Source: Candidatus Heteroruminococcus faecigallinarum (GTDB lineage Bacteria > Bacillota > Clostridia > Oscillospirales > Ruminococcaceae). Taken from it: a DNA stretch of 64,000 nucleotides. The position numbers were made by a program, and so were the translations under genes. Positions within the stretch are counted from its first letter, which is position 1. Every line of letters starts with the position of its first letter. The stretch is from NCBI GenBank assembly GCA_904387055.1, contig CAJFKV010000001.1:62001-126000 (forward strand), in the 5' to 3' direction. Of this stretch, positions 43,079 to 52,254 are shown piece after piece. A model generated the notes under the pieces. That model saw nothing but the letters and a program-made list of their open reading frames with translations. It was not told the origin of the DNA and searched no databases.

Positions 43079-43456
43079 ATGTCCTGTTTTTCTTGTAACT
43101 CTTCGGAGGCTCTCAATACATGCTCCTGCAGCAGCTCCTCGACAGCAACCACTTCCCTCGCCGAAGAGCTTTGCAACTGCCCCGGCACCTCCACGCCGGA
43201 GGAGCTGACCCAGGTGGACGGCTGCTCCGGCAGAGGAGAAGAAGACTGCGGCTGTGACTGCACCTACCGCCGCTGCCAGGACCGCAACGGGTTCTGCGGG
43301 CTGTACCGGGAAGACTGCCGCAATCTGTTCTGGCCGGAGTTTAGCCATCCCCAGTGGCTTCCCTGCAATTCCCTCTACTGCTGTGCCCCGCTGCAGCTGC
43401 GGCGCCGCCGCCGGTGCTGCTGCTGTCACTGCCACTGCCACTGTCATTGCTGCTGA
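43079..43456 (+). CDS. Extremely cysteine-rich small protein with Cys-His tail
   Basis: 125 residues, of which I count 25 Cys. The N-terminal part is Ser/Thr/Cys-rich (MSCFSCNSSEALNTCSCSSS); a middle part has CGCDCTYRRCQDRNGFCGLY and aromatic residues; the C-terminus is RRRRRCCCCHCHCHCHCC. ATG at 43079 follows GAAAAGGTGG. It is divergent from spoIIGA and ends before a strong terminator. No family recognised. Metal binding or disulfide cross-linking, for example as a spore-coat component, is inferred from composition and location only. Confidence 0.65.
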   Translation: MSCFSCNSSEALNTCSCSSSSTATTSLAEELCNCPGTSTPEELTQVDGCSGRGEEDCGCDCTYRRCQDRNGFCGLYREDCRNLFWPEFSHPQWLPCNSLYCCAPLQLRRRRRCCCCHCHCHCHCC

Positions 43457-43479
43457 TTCTGATTTTCCTGTCCAAAAGC

Positions 43480-43526
43480 AAAACGAGCCTGGGTGGTACA
43501 ATTCTGTACCACCCAGGCTCGTTTTT
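43480..43526. terminator. Bidirectional terminator between the Cys-rich gene and cimA
   Basis: A perfect 21-bp stem (43480-43500 with 43505-43525), loop ATTC, ending GTTTTT on the plus side and AAAACG on the other. It serves both convergent genes. Confidence 0.92.
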
Positions 43527-43546
43527 GACTGCTTTATGAGGCGCGA

Positions 43547-45145
43547 TCAGGCAGGAGGATGAGCCGCCGCCTGATCCTTGAGGACCTTGTATTCAATGGA
43601 ATCCCGCAGGGCCTGCCAGGAAGCATCGATGATATCTGCCGACATACCCACCGTGGCCCAGACGCTTTCCCCATCGCTGGACTCGATCAGAACCCGCACC
43701 TTGGAGGCGGTAGCGGCGCTTCCCTCCATCACCCGCACCTTGTAATCGATCAGCCGCATCTTGTGCAGCTGGGGATAAAACACCTCCAGCGCTTTCCGAA
43801 GGGCCACGTCCAAGGCGTGAACTGGACCGTCGCCCTCGGCGGCGGTCATCTCGATCCGGTCCCCTACCCGGACCTTCACAATGGCCATGGCGGAACGCTC
43901 CACCTTGACCGCCGGCTGCTCCCCAAGAATCTTGAAGTACTCCAGCTGGAAGGCCGGCTGATACCGCCCCAGCTGTTTTAGGGCCAAGATCTCCAGGCTG
44001 GCGCCTGCCGACTCAAATTCATACCCTTCCCGCTCCTTCTCTTTTAATGTCTCGATGAAGGCAGCCGTCTCCAGACTGTCCCGCGTGATGGTATGATCGA
44101 TTTCACTGATCCGATGGGCGATGGCGGACCGGCCCGACGCCTCGGACAGAAGGATATTCCGCCGGTTCCCCACCAGGGAAGGATCAATGTGCTCAAAGGA
44201 CACGCTGTTTTTGTACACGCCGTCCACGTGCATCCCCCCCTTGTGGGCAAAGGCGCTACGGCCCACATAGGGAAGCCCGCCCGGCAACGCAATGTTGGTG
44301 ATTTCGGCCACATAGCTGGCCATCCTGGTGAGCTGCCGCAGCTGCTCCGGGGAGATGCATTGGTACCCCAGCTTCAGCTGCAGGTCCCCGATGATGGTGG
44401 AAAGGTTGCAGTTGCCGCACCGTTCCCCAAAGCCAAGGTAGGTCCCTTGAACCTGGCTGGCCCCTTCTTCCACTGCCGCAATCGCTCCCGCCACCGCGCA
44501 GCCGGTGTCGTTGTGGGTGTGGATTCCGATTTTTGCTTTGGGAAACCGTTCCTGCACCAGGGCGGTAATCCGGCCGATTTCCCGGGGAAAGGTCCCGCCG
44601 TTGGTATCACAGAGGACCAGCCAATCCGCCCCCGCCTGGTGGGCGGTTTCCAGTACCTCCATGGCGTAATCGGGGTTGGCCCGCCAGCCGTCAAAAAAGT
44701 GTTCCCCGTCAAAGATGACTTCTTTGCCCCGATTGACAAAGAAGGCCACCGTCTCCCCCACCATCCGGAGGTTCTCCTCCAATGTGGTGCGGAGAATATC
44801 GGTTACATGGAGATCCCAACATTTTCCGAAGATGGTGACCGCCGGTGTTCCCGCTTCCAGCAGGCTGCGGCAGCCTTTATCCTCCTCCACCGGCAGATCC
44901 CGCCGCCTTGTGGACCCGAACGCCACCAGCTTGGCGTGCTGGAGCGGAACCTCCTTCATCTTTTGAAAAAACTCGGTATCTTTGGGGTTGGCGCCGGGGA
45001 TTCCCCCTTCAATGTAGTCGATTCCCAATCGGTCTAAGGCTTTTACGATGTTCAGCTTGTCCTCCATGGAAAAATGAATCCCCTGTCCTTGGGCGCCATC
45101 CCGCAGGGTGGAGTCAAAGAGATCAATCTTTCGCCCTCTCTCCAT
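43547..45145 (-). CDS. cimA: (R)-citramalate synthase
   Basis: Condenses pyruvate and acetyl-CoA to citramalate, a threonine-independent route to isoleucine. 532 residues. TIM barrel with LFDSTLRDGAQGQGIHFS, DTNGGTFPREIGRI and the metal motif IGIHTHNDTGCAVAGAIAAV; the C-terminal LeuA dimer/regulatory domain runs from about 410 to 520. Length and the DGAQGQ variant distinguish it from LeuA. It starts one base after the leuA stop region, in an operon with leuA. Confidence 0.92.
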   Translation of the reverse strand: MERGRKIDLFDSTLRDGAQGQGIHFSMEDKLNIVKALDRLGIDYIEGGIPGANPKDTEFFQKMKEVPLQHAKLVAFGSTRRRDLPVEEDKGCRSLLEAGTPAVTIFGKCWDLHVTDILRTTLEENLRMVGETVAFFVNRGKEVIFDGEHFFDGWRANPDYAMEVLETAHQAGADWLVLCDTNGGTFPREIGRITALVQERFPKAKIGIHTHNDTGCAVAGAIAAVEEGASQVQGTYLGFGERCGNCNLSTIIGDLQLKLGYQCISPEQLRQLTRMASYVAEITNIALPGGLPYVGRSAFAHKGGMHVDGVYKNSVSFEHIDPSLVGNRRNILLSEASGRSAIAHRISEIDHTITRDSLETAAFIETLKEKEREGYEFESAGASLEILALKQLGRYQPAFQLEYFKILGEQPAVKVERSAMAIVKVRVGDRIEMTAAEGDGPVHALDVALRKALEVFYPQLHKMRLIDYKVRVMEGSAATASKVRVLIESSDGESVWATVGMSADIIDASWQALRDSIEYKVLKDQAAAHPPA

Positions 45146-45146
45146 G

Positions 45147-46706
45147 CTACTCCCTCCTTTTAATCAACTGGCCGCCGGGCGCATCCGGTTTCTCCTCCTC
45201 CGGCAGCTGATAGATCGCCTTGTTGATGGCGTTGAGATAGGCGCGGATACTGGCCTCGATAATATCCGGCGACAATCCGCGGCCGGTGATCCGGCGGCTT
45301 CCCTTCTCAATTTTGACCACAACCTCGCCCAGGGCGTCCTCGCCGCCGGTAACTGCCTGGATGTTGTAGTTGCGCAGCCGGTAGCTGGTGCGGGTGATCC
45401 GGTCAATGGCCTTGAAGGCGGCGTCGATAGGCCCTTCTCCCCGGGCCACATGCTCGTATTCCTGCCCCTCGTACTGCAGGCGGACCACCGCCGTGGCCGA
45501 GATGACCGTCCCGCTGTTGATGACAAAGCTGCACAGGGAGAAGGTTTCCGGAATGCTGTAGGCCTGGTCGCTCACCAGGGCTTCAATGTCCCGATCGGTG
45601 AGATCCTTTTTCCGGTCGGCCAAGACCTTGAATCGCTCAAAGGCAGCGTCAATATCGTGGGGTTGCATCACATAGCCCAACTCGCCAATCCGCTCGGCAA
45701 AGGCATGCTTCCCCGAGTGCTTGCCCAGGACCATCTGGGTCTGATAGATGCCCACCGTCTCGGGGGTGATGATTTCGTAGGTTTGGGGATTGGCCAGGAT
45801 GCCGTGCTGATGGATACCTGCCTCATGGGCAAAGGCATTGCGGCCCACGATGGCTTTGTTGGGAGGGACCTTGATGCCGCTGATGGTGGACAGGAGCTTG
45901 CTGGTGCGGTAGAGCTGGCGGGTATCCACCCGGCATTGGGCCTGAATGTCCTCCCGGCGGGTATACAGGCCCATGATAACCTCTTCCAGGGCGGCGTTGC
46001 CGGCCCGTTCCCCAATGCCGTTGATCGTTCCTTCCACCTGCCCCGCCCCGCCCCGGACGGCAGCGATGCTGTTGGCGGTGGCCATCCCCAGGTCGTTGTG
46101 GCAGTGGGCGGCAATCTCCACCGGGTATTCCTTCTGGATCTCCCGACAGACAAAGGACACCAGGTCCTCCATCTCGTTGGGGGTGGCATAACCCACCGTA
46201 TCGGTCACCGAGAGGGTGGTGGCGCCTGCCTGCGCCGCTGTGCGGTAGGCCTGGAGAAGGAACTGCCGGTCGGAGCGGGTGGCATCCTCCGCCGAAAACT
46301 GCACCAAGGGACAGAGGCTCCTGGCATAGGAAACCGCCTGGGCAATCCGTTCCAGCACCTGCTGCCGGGTCATCTTCAGCTTGTATTCCATATGCAGGTC
46401 GCTGGTGGCCATCACCAGATGAAGAATGGGCGACTGGCCGCCTTTAAGGGCCTCATAGGTGGTGAGGATATCCTCCTGGCAGGCCCGGCTGAGGGCGGTA
46501 ACGGAGCAATCTTTCAGCTGGGCCGCCACCGCCTGCACCGCCTGGAAGTCTTCCGGCGAGGTAACGGGAAACCCAGCCTCCACAATGTCCACCCGCAACC
46601 GCTCCAGCTGCCGGGCCAGCTCCAGCTTTTCCCGCAGGTTCATGGTGAACCCGGGGGATTGCTCCCCGTCCCGCAAGGTGGTATCCAAGATCTTGATCTG
46701 CCGCAT
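45147..46706 (-). CDS. leuA: 2-isopropylmalate synthase
   Basis: First committed step of leucine synthesis. 519 residues. ILDTTLRDGEQSPGFTMN, SVTDTVGYATPNEMEDLV and the metal motif IAAHCHNDLGMATANSIAAV in the catalytic barrel; GVEGTINGIGERAGNAALEE-like GQVEGTINGIGERAGNA; C-terminal leucine-feedback domain from about 385. ATG after AAAAGGAGGGGG. First gene of leuA-cimA. Confidence 0.94.
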   Translation of the reverse strand: MRQIKILDTTLRDGEQSPGFTMNLREKLELARQLERLRVDIVEAGFPVTSPEDFQAVQAVAAQLKDCSVTALSRACQEDILTTYEALKGGQSPILHLVMATSDLHMEYKLKMTRQQVLERIAQAVSYARSLCPLVQFSAEDATRSDRQFLLQAYRTAAQAGATTLSVTDTVGYATPNEMEDLVSFVCREIQKEYPVEIAAHCHNDLGMATANSIAAVRGGAGQVEGTINGIGERAGNAALEEVIMGLYTRREDIQAQCRVDTRQLYRTSKLLSTISGIKVPPNKAIVGRNAFAHEAGIHQHGILANPQTYEIITPETVGIYQTQMVLGKHSGKHAFAERIGELGYVMQPHDIDAAFERFKVLADRKKDLTDRDIEALVSDQAYSIPETFSLCSFVINSGTVISATAVVRLQYEGQEYEHVARGEGPIDAAFKAIDRITRTSYRLRNYNIQAVTGGEDALGEVVVKIEKGSRRITGRGLSPDIIEASIRAYLNAINKAIYQLPEEEKPDAPGGQLIKRRE

Positions 46707-46740
46707 GGCGGCCCCCTCCTTTTCCCCACAGACTGTCTCT

Positions 46741-46769
46741 ATTTTACAATATTCCCTGGGGGATGTAAA
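46741..46769 (-). promoter_or_regulatory. Promoter for leuA-cimA
   Basis: Minus strand TTTACA (46769-46764), 17-base spacer, TAAAAT (46746-46741). The leader is only about 30 bases long, so there is no room for a T-box or leucine attenuator. Confidence 0.75.
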
Positions 46770-46838
46770 CGGTCTTTTCGTCTCCCTTTGGGGAAAAGAC
46801 CGGCAAGCAGCTCCGGACTGCCAACCCTAGCTTTATGG

Positions 46839-46872
46839 AAAGGGGCCTCCGGCTAATTGCCGAAGGCCCTTT
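46839..46872 (-). terminator. Terminator of adhE
   Basis: AAAGGGGCCTCCGGC (46839-46853), loop TAATT, GCCGAAGGCCCTTT (46859-46872). On the minus strand the stem ends in CCCTTTCC. It lies 15 bases after the adhE stop. Confidence 0.75.
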
Positions 46873-46886
46873 CTGGGATCCTTTTC

Positions 46887-49505
46887 TTATTTTCCGTAGT
46901 AGCAGGTCAGATAGATCTCCCGCATCTCGCTCATGAGGGGGTAGCGGGGATTGGTAACGGTGCACTGGTCGTTGAAGGCCTGTTCCACCATCTCGTCCAG
47001 GGTGGCGAGGAAATCCTCCTCCTTGATGCCATAGGCGGCGATGGACTTCTTGATGCCGATCTGCTCCTTCAGCTTCTCCAGGCCGGCCAGGAAGAGCTCA
47101 AAGGTCTCCTGGTCGTTTTTGCCATGGAAGCCGGCAAAGTGGGCCAGCTCCACATACCGCTGGAAAGCGTGAGGATACTGGTACTGGGGGAAGGTACCCA
47201 TCTTGGTGGGCACCTCGGCGGCATTGTACCGCATGACCTCGGTCAGCAGAAGGGCGTTGGCAACGCCGTGGGGCAGGTGATGGAAGGCGCCCAGCTTATG
47301 GGCCATCGAATGGCAGATGCCCAGGAAGGCATTGGCGAAGGCCATACCGGCCATGCAGGAGGCGTCGGCCATCTTGCAGCGGGCCTCCATGTCCTCGGCG
47401 CCCTTTTCATAGGCCCGGGGCAGGTAGGTAAAGACACTCTTCACCGCCTTCATGGCCAGACCGTCGGTGTAATCGCTGGCCATCATCGAGACATAGGCCT
47501 CGATGGCGTGGGTCATCACGTCGATGCCGGAAGCACTGGTGAGCCCCTTGGGCATGGTCATCATGTTGTCGGCATCCACAATGGCCATGTTGGGCATGAG
47601 GGCATAGTCGGCCAACGGCCACTTGATGCCGGTCTTCTCGTCGGTGATGATGGCGAAGGGGGTCACCTCCGAACCGGTACCGGCGGAGGTGGGGATGGCT
47701 ACGAAGTAGGCCTTCTCCCCCATCTTGGGGAAGGTGTGGATTCTCTTGCGGATATCCATGAAGTCCATGGCCAGATCCTGGAAGTCCTCCTCCGGATGTT
47801 CGTACATGAGCCACATGATCTTGGCCGCATCCATGGCCGATCCGCCACCCAAGGCGATGATAACATCCGGCTGAAAGGCACGGATCTGGTCCACGCCCTT
47901 CTGGGCGCAACCAAGGGTCGGATCCGGCTCCACCTCATAGAAGCAGCTGTAGGGGATGCCCATCTCATCCAGCTTGTCGGTCACCGGCTTGGCAAACCCG
48001 TTCTTGTAGAGGAAGCTGTCGGTCACCAGGAAGGCTCTCTCTTTGTGGAGGACGGTCTTCAGCTCGTCCAGCGCCACCGGCATGGACCCCTTCTTGAAAT
48101 AGACCTTCTCGGGGGTGCGGAACCACAGCATATTCTCTCTCCTCTCGGCCACCGTCTTGATGTTCAGCAGGTGTTTTACCCCTACGTTCTCCGATACCGA
48201 GTTGCCGCCCCAGGAGCCGCAGCCCAGGGTAAGCGAGGGGGCCAGCTTGAAATTGTACAGGTCGCCGATGCCGCCGTGGGAGGAGGGGGTGTTGACCAGC
48301 ACCCGGCCGGTTTTCATCGCGGCGGCGTGCTTGGCCATCTTTTCCTGGCCGGTCACCACATCCACATAGAGGGAGGAGGTGTGGCCGTAACCGCCGTCGG
48401 CCACCAGGCGCTCCGCCTTGGCAATGGCGTCGTCAAAGGTCTTGGCCTTGTACATGGCCAGCACCGGGGAGAGCTTTTCGTGGGCAAAGGGCTCGGTGAT
48501 CTCCACCGAATCCACCTCGCCGATCAGGATCTTGGTGGCGGCGGGAACCTCCACCCCGGCCAGAGCGGCGATGGTGGCAGCCGGCTGACCCACAATCTTG
48601 GAGTTGACCGACCCATTGACCAGGATGATCTGCCGGACCTTATCCAGCTCCTCGCCCTTCAGGAAGTAGCATCCCCGGCGCTGGAACTCCGCCTTGACCT
48701 CCTTGTACACCTTCTCCAGCACGATGACCGACTGCTCCGAAGCGCAGATCATTCCGTTGTCAAAGGTTTTGGAATGGATGATGGAGTTGACGGCCAGAAG
48801 GATGTCGGCGCTGTCGTCGATGATGGCGGGGGTATTGCCCGCGCCCACCCCGATGGCAGGCTTGCCGGAGGAATAGGCGGCATGGACCATGCCGGGGCCG
48901 CCGGTGGCCAGGATCAGATCGGACTGGCGCATCACCTCGTTGGTCAGCTCCAGGGAGGGCACATCGATCCAGCCCACAATCCCGTCCGGGGCGCCGGCCT
49001 TCACCGCCGCCTCCAGCACCAGCTTAGCGGCGGCAATGGTGGATTTCTTGGCCCGAGGATGGGGGGAGATGAGGATGGCGTTGCGGGTTTTGAGGGCCAG
49101 CAGCACCTTGAAGATCGCGGTGGAGGTGGGGTTGGTGGTGGGGATCACGGCGGCGATCAGGCCAACCGGTTCGGCAATTTTCTTGATGCCGAAGGCGGGA
49201 TCCTCCTCGATAACGCCACAGGTCTTGGTGTTTTTGTAGGCGTTGTAAATGTACTCGGAGGCATAGTGATTCTTGATCACCTTGTCCTCCAGCACGCCCA
49301 TGCCGGTTTCCTCCACTGCCATGCGGGCAAGAGGGATACGGGCCTGGTTGGCCGCTGTAGCCGCAGCGAGAAAGATCGTATCCACCTGCTGCTGGGTATA
49401 GGTAGCAAACTGCTTCTGCGCCTGGCGCATCTCGGCCATCTTGGCCGTCAACGCTTCTACCGTGTCGATGACGCCGGGGACCTTCCCCTGTTCTTTCTCG
49501 GACAT
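46887..49505 (-). CDS. adhE: Bifunctional acetaldehyde-CoA/alcohol dehydrogenase
   Basis: Reduces acetyl-CoA to ethanol in two NADH steps; forms spirosomes in the cytosol. 872 residues. The N-terminal aldehyde dehydrogenase has the catalytic Cys in NGMICASEQSVIVL; the C-terminal iron-dependent ADH has PDVIIALGGGSAMDAAK, GTGSEVTPFAIITD and metal His residues in MTHAIEAYVS and CHSMAHKLGAFHHLPHG. Single-gene operon with its own promoter and terminator. Confidence 0.95.
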   Translation of the reverse strand: MSEKEQGKVPGVIDTVEALTAKMAEMRQAQKQFATYTQQQVDTIFLAAATAANQARIPLARMAVEETGMGVLEDKVIKNHYASEYIYNAYKNTKTCGVIEEDPAFGIKKIAEPVGLIAAVIPTTNPTSTAIFKVLLALKTRNAILISPHPRAKKSTIAAAKLVLEAAVKAGAPDGIVGWIDVPSLELTNEVMRQSDLILATGGPGMVHAAYSSGKPAIGVGAGNTPAIIDDSADILLAVNSIIHSKTFDNGMICASEQSVIVLEKVYKEVKAEFQRRGCYFLKGEELDKVRQIILVNGSVNSKIVGQPAATIAALAGVEVPAATKILIGEVDSVEITEPFAHEKLSPVLAMYKAKTFDDAIAKAERLVADGGYGHTSSLYVDVVTGQEKMAKHAAAMKTGRVLVNTPSSHGGIGDLYNFKLAPSLTLGCGSWGGNSVSENVGVKHLLNIKTVAERRENMLWFRTPEKVYFKKGSMPVALDELKTVLHKERAFLVTDSFLYKNGFAKPVTDKLDEMGIPYSCFYEVEPDPTLGCAQKGVDQIRAFQPDVIIALGGGSAMDAAKIMWLMYEHPEEDFQDLAMDFMDIRKRIHTFPKMGEKAYFVAIPTSAGTGSEVTPFAIITDEKTGIKWPLADYALMPNMAIVDADNMMTMPKGLTSASGIDVMTHAIEAYVSMMASDYTDGLAMKAVKSVFTYLPRAYEKGAEDMEARCKMADASCMAGMAFANAFLGICHSMAHKLGAFHHLPHGVANALLLTEVMRYNAAEVPTKMGTFPQYQYPHAFQRYVELAHFAGFHGKNDQETFELFLAGLEKLKEQIGIKKSIAAYGIKEEDFLATLDEMVEQAFNDQCTVTNPRYPLMSEMREIYLTCYYGK

Positions 49506-49535
49506 ATTGGATGCCTCCTTTGTGTTGTTGTGGTC

Positions 49536-49575
49536 ACTATACCATGAATATTTGGTTTCGTCAATATTTTAACAT
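49536..49575 (-). promoter_or_regulatory. adhE promoter with Rex-like operator
   Basis: Minus strand TTGACG (49564-49559), 17-base spacer, TATAGT (49541-49536). Overlapping the -35, ATGTTAA-AATA-TTGACGA (49575-49558) matches the Rex pattern TTGTTAA-N4-TTAACAA at 11 of 14 fixed positions. Rex control of adhE by NADH/NAD+ is known in Clostridia; here it is inferred. Confidence 0.6.
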
Positions 49576-49848
49576 TCAAAAAATCACTTGCTTCCCCACT
49601 TTGGTGAATCTTCGATAACATCCTGTTTTTTGTTTGTTATTTTTCAAACAATTTAACCAAAGGATTTTCCCTGTCGTTTTTTGGCAAATTTGCCCTTTAC
49701 CGTCCATTTTCCACTGGCTTCCAGTCCCTCTTTTGCGGGAGAAGCCGCCCCCCTTGTCTTTTGTCTTGCCAGAATGCAGATGGAATCATCCCGCGTTGCT
49801 CCCGGAAAAATGAATTTTTTCCATTTCTTTGCTTCATTTTTACAAAGA
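49576..49848. other. Intergenic region without a recognisable gene
   Basis: AT-rich 270-base stretch upstream of the adhE promoter and downstream of the acyl-CoA synthetase terminator. Short open frames have no ribosome-binding site or recognisable similarity. Nothing else seen. Confidence 0.5.
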
Positions 49849-49888
49849 ACGGCCGCCCCTTCCCATTGGCCAAGGAAGGGACGGCCGT
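49849..49888 (-). terminator. Terminator of the XRE-cupin/acyl-CoA synthetase operon
   Basis: ACGGCCG-CCCCTTCC (49849-49863) pairs with GGAAGGG-ACGGCCGT (49874-49888). On the minus strand it is followed by TCTTTGT. Confidence 0.7.
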
Positions 49889-49920
49889 GTATATGACGAC
49901 GGAGTGGCTGATTGAGGAGA

Positions 49921-51591
49921 TCAGCGGCTCCGTTGTGCATCCTTCTCCCGCAGTTCCACCCGGCGGATCTTTCCGCTGATGGTCTTGGGAAGCTCGGGGA
50001 CGTATTCGATCACCCGGGGATATTTGTAGGGAGCGGTCTGTTCCTTTACATAGGTTTGCAGCTCCTTGGTGAGGGTGTCGGAGGGCTGATAGGTCTTGGT
50101 CAGGACGATGGTGGCCTTTACCACCGTGCCCCGGATGGGATCGGGGGCGCCGGTAACCGCGCATTCCATAACCGCCGGATGCTGCATCAGGACGCTCTCG
50201 ATCTCAAAGGGGCCAATGCGGTACCCCGACGCTTTGATCACATCGTCGGTACGGCCCACATACCAGTAGTAGCCGTCTTCATCCCGCCAGGCGGTGTCGC
50301 CGGTGTGATAGAGACCATCGTGCCACACCTGGGCCTTCCGCTCCTCGTCGTTGTAATAGCAGCTGAAGAGACCCACATGGCGCTGATCCTCCGGCGTGCG
50401 GATTACGATCTCCCCCACCTCGCCGGCCGGCAGGCTGTGGCCGTCCTCGTCCACGATGTCCATGGAAAAGAGGGGGGAAGGCCGCCCCATCGAGCCGGGC
50501 TTGGCCACGCTCCCCGCCAGATTGGCGGTCATGAGGACCGTCTCGGTCTGGCCGAAGCCCTCCATCAATTTGAGGCCGGTGTACTCCAAAAACCGGTTGT
50601 ACACCTCCGGGTTCAAGGCTTCGCCGGCCGTGGTGGCATACTCCAGGGAGGAGAGGTCAAAGTGTTCCATCCCTTCCTTGATGAAGAAGCGGTAGATGGT
50701 GGGCGGAGCGCAGAAGCTGGTGATCCGATATTGCTCAATCATGTGGAGCAGGTCGGACGGATTAAACTTCTCGTAGTCGTAGACGAAAACGCCGGCGCCG
50801 CAAAGCCACTGGCCATACAGCTTCCCCCACACCGCCTTGCCCCAGCCGGTGTCGGCCACCGTCAGGTGGAGGCTGTCCGGCCGCAGGTTGTGCCAATACC
50901 GGGCGGTGATGATGTGGCCGATGGGGTAGGAAAAATCGTGGACGACCATCTTGGGATACCCGGTGGTGCCGGAGGTGAAATAGAGCAGCATGGGATCGGT
51001 GCTCAGCGTCTCCGCCCGTTCCAGCTGGTCGTCGGCCTGCTCCAGCAGGGCGTCAAAATCCAGCCATCCCTCCTTGGGGCCGCCGGTGGCCAGCTTCACC
51101 GTTACGCCGGGATATTCTGCGCAAGCTTGGTCGGCATGCAGGGTGACGTCCCCGTCCCCGGCACAGACGATGGCGGTGACCCCGGCCGCCTCGAACCGGT
51201 ACAGGTAATCCTTCTTGGTGAGCATGTGGGTCGCAGGAATTACCACCGCGCCGATCTTGTGGAGAGCAACAATCGAGAACCAGAACTGATAGTGGCGTTT
51301 GAGCACCAGCATCACCCGGTCGCCCTTCCGGATTCCCAGGCTGAGAAACAGGTTTGCGGCCTTGTTGGTCATCCGGCAAATGTCGGCAAAGGTATAATCC
51401 CTCTCCTCCCCCGTTTGGCTCCGCCACAGAAGCGCCCGGTGATCCGGGGCCAGGCGGGCGATCTCATCCACCACATCGTACCCGAAATTGAAATTTTCCG
51501 GCACGACCGGCTCAAAATAATTGAGAACCCCATCCCGGTCCAGGCCAACTTTGCAAAATCTTTGATAAAAATGCTCCAGAACATTTTCCAT
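49921..51591 (-). CDS. AMP-forming acyl-CoA synthetase (medium-chain/benzoate-like ligase family)
   Basis: 556 residues. ATP loop YFTSGTTGYPKMVVHDFSY; GEALNPEVYNRF and GFGQTETVLM of the ANL core; YHTGDTAWRDEDGYYWYVGRTDDVIKASGYRIG contains the hinge; catalytic Lys near the end in LPKTISGKIRRVEL. Activates a carboxylic acid as acyl-AMP then CoA thioester. Substrate not decidable. Downstream of an XRE-cupin regulator and a T-box, which links it to amino-acid status. Confidence 0.88.
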   Translation of the reverse strand: MENVLEHFYQRFCKVGLDRDGVLNYFEPVVPENFNFGYDVVDEIARLAPDHRALLWRSQTGEERDYTFADICRMTNKAANLFLSLGIRKGDRVMLVLKRHYQFWFSIVALHKIGAVVIPATHMLTKKDYLYRFEAAGVTAIVCAGDGDVTLHADQACAEYPGVTVKLATGGPKEGWLDFDALLEQADDQLERAETLSTDPMLLYFTSGTTGYPKMVVHDFSYPIGHIITARYWHNLRPDSLHLTVADTGWGKAVWGKLYGQWLCGAGVFVYDYEKFNPSDLLHMIEQYRITSFCAPPTIYRFFIKEGMEHFDLSSLEYATTAGEALNPEVYNRFLEYTGLKLMEGFGQTETVLMTANLAGSVAKPGSMGRPSPLFSMDIVDEDGHSLPAGEVGEIVIRTPEDQRHVGLFSCYYNDEERKAQVWHDGLYHTGDTAWRDEDGYYWYVGRTDDVIKASGYRIGPFEIESVLMQHPAVMECAVTGAPDPIRGTVVKATIVLTKTYQPSDTLTKELQTYVKEQTAPYKYPRVIEYVPELPKTISGKIRRVELREKDAQRSR

Positions 51592-51612
51592 GATCGTTTC
51601 CTCCTACCCCAC

Positions 51613-52182
51613 TTACCGGTTCTTCAACACAATGGCCAAAAATACACAGTCCTCGCCGCCGGTGGCAATCATGCCGTGCCCGTGGCCGGAATCGTAAAAA
51701 ATGGCGTCTCCCTCGTGGAGAATCTCCTCGTGCTCTTCCATGGCCATCTTCAGGCTGCCTTTCAGCACAATGTCAAACTCCTGCCCCTCATGGTAGGACA
51801 GAGAGATGGGCTGATCCTGCTCCTCCTCCCGATACGGAGCCGTTACCAAGAACGGCTCGCAGAATTTCCCAATAAACCGGGGCGCCAGGTGCTGGTAGGT
51901 AAAACCTTCCCGGCGGCGAATCGGCAGTCCTTTTCCCTTGCGGACAATGCTGTAGAAGGACAGCTTGGGGCTGTCGCCTGTGAGCAGCTCGATCAGCTCA
52001 ATACCAAACCGCTCGGAACACTGGTAGAGGAAAGTAAAGGAGAAATCGTGCTCGCCGCTCTCCATTTCCAGATACTCCTCGGTGGTCATCCCACAGACTT
52101 TGGCCATCTCCTCGTCCGAAATCTCCAGAATATCCCGCATGGTGCGAATTCGCTCGGCGATCTCAGCAATTTTCAGTTCCAT
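51613..52182 (-). CDS. XRE-family transcriptional regulator with C-terminal cupin domain
   Basis: 189 residues. The N-terminal helix-turn-helix (about 5-65) has AERIRTMRDILEISDEEMAKV; the C-terminal cupin_2 (about 110-185) has LSYHEGQEFDIVLKGSLK and LHEGDAIFYDSGHGHGM. Such regulators bind a small ligand with the cupin. ATG 52182 after GAGGAG; the longer open frame lies across the T-box. It begins 73 bases after the T-box terminator and leads the operon with the acyl-CoA synthetase. Confidence 0.85.
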   Translation of the reverse strand: MELKIAEIAERIRTMRDILEISDEEMAKVCGMTTEEYLEMESGEHDFSFTFLYQCSERFGIELIELLTGDSPKLSFYSIVRKGKGLPIRRREGFTYQHLAPRFIGKFCEPFLVTAPYREEEQDQPISLSYHEGQEFDIVLKGSLKMAMEEHEEILHEGDAIFYDSGHGHGMIATGGEDCVFLAIVLKNR

Positions 52183-52254
52183 AGAAAATCTCCTCTCTTC
52201 GTTTGACCTTGCATTGAACCCTTCCAGCCGGCGGGCAAGAGAATGGCGGGAAAT

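Noticed and set aside
41963..43501. Longer N-terminal form of spoIIGA (512 codons)
   Set aside because: The added 229 codons are the mirror of the Cys-rich gene and cross the promoter; SpoIIGA proteins begin at the membrane helix coded from 42814.
46857..49547. 896-codon plus-strand open frame opposite adhE
   Set aside because: Exact antisense of adhE; Gly/His/Leu-rich with no motif; lacks a promoter or ribosome-binding site.
49681..49896. 71-codon plus-strand frame between adhE and the acyl-CoA synthetase gene
   Set aside because: Runs through the synthetase terminator, no ribosome-binding site, no similarity recognised.
49912..52206. 764-codon plus-strand open frame opposite the acyl-CoA synthetase and XRE-cupin genes
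   Set aside because: Antisense shadow; the minus-strand genes have clear ANL, HTH and cupin motifs.
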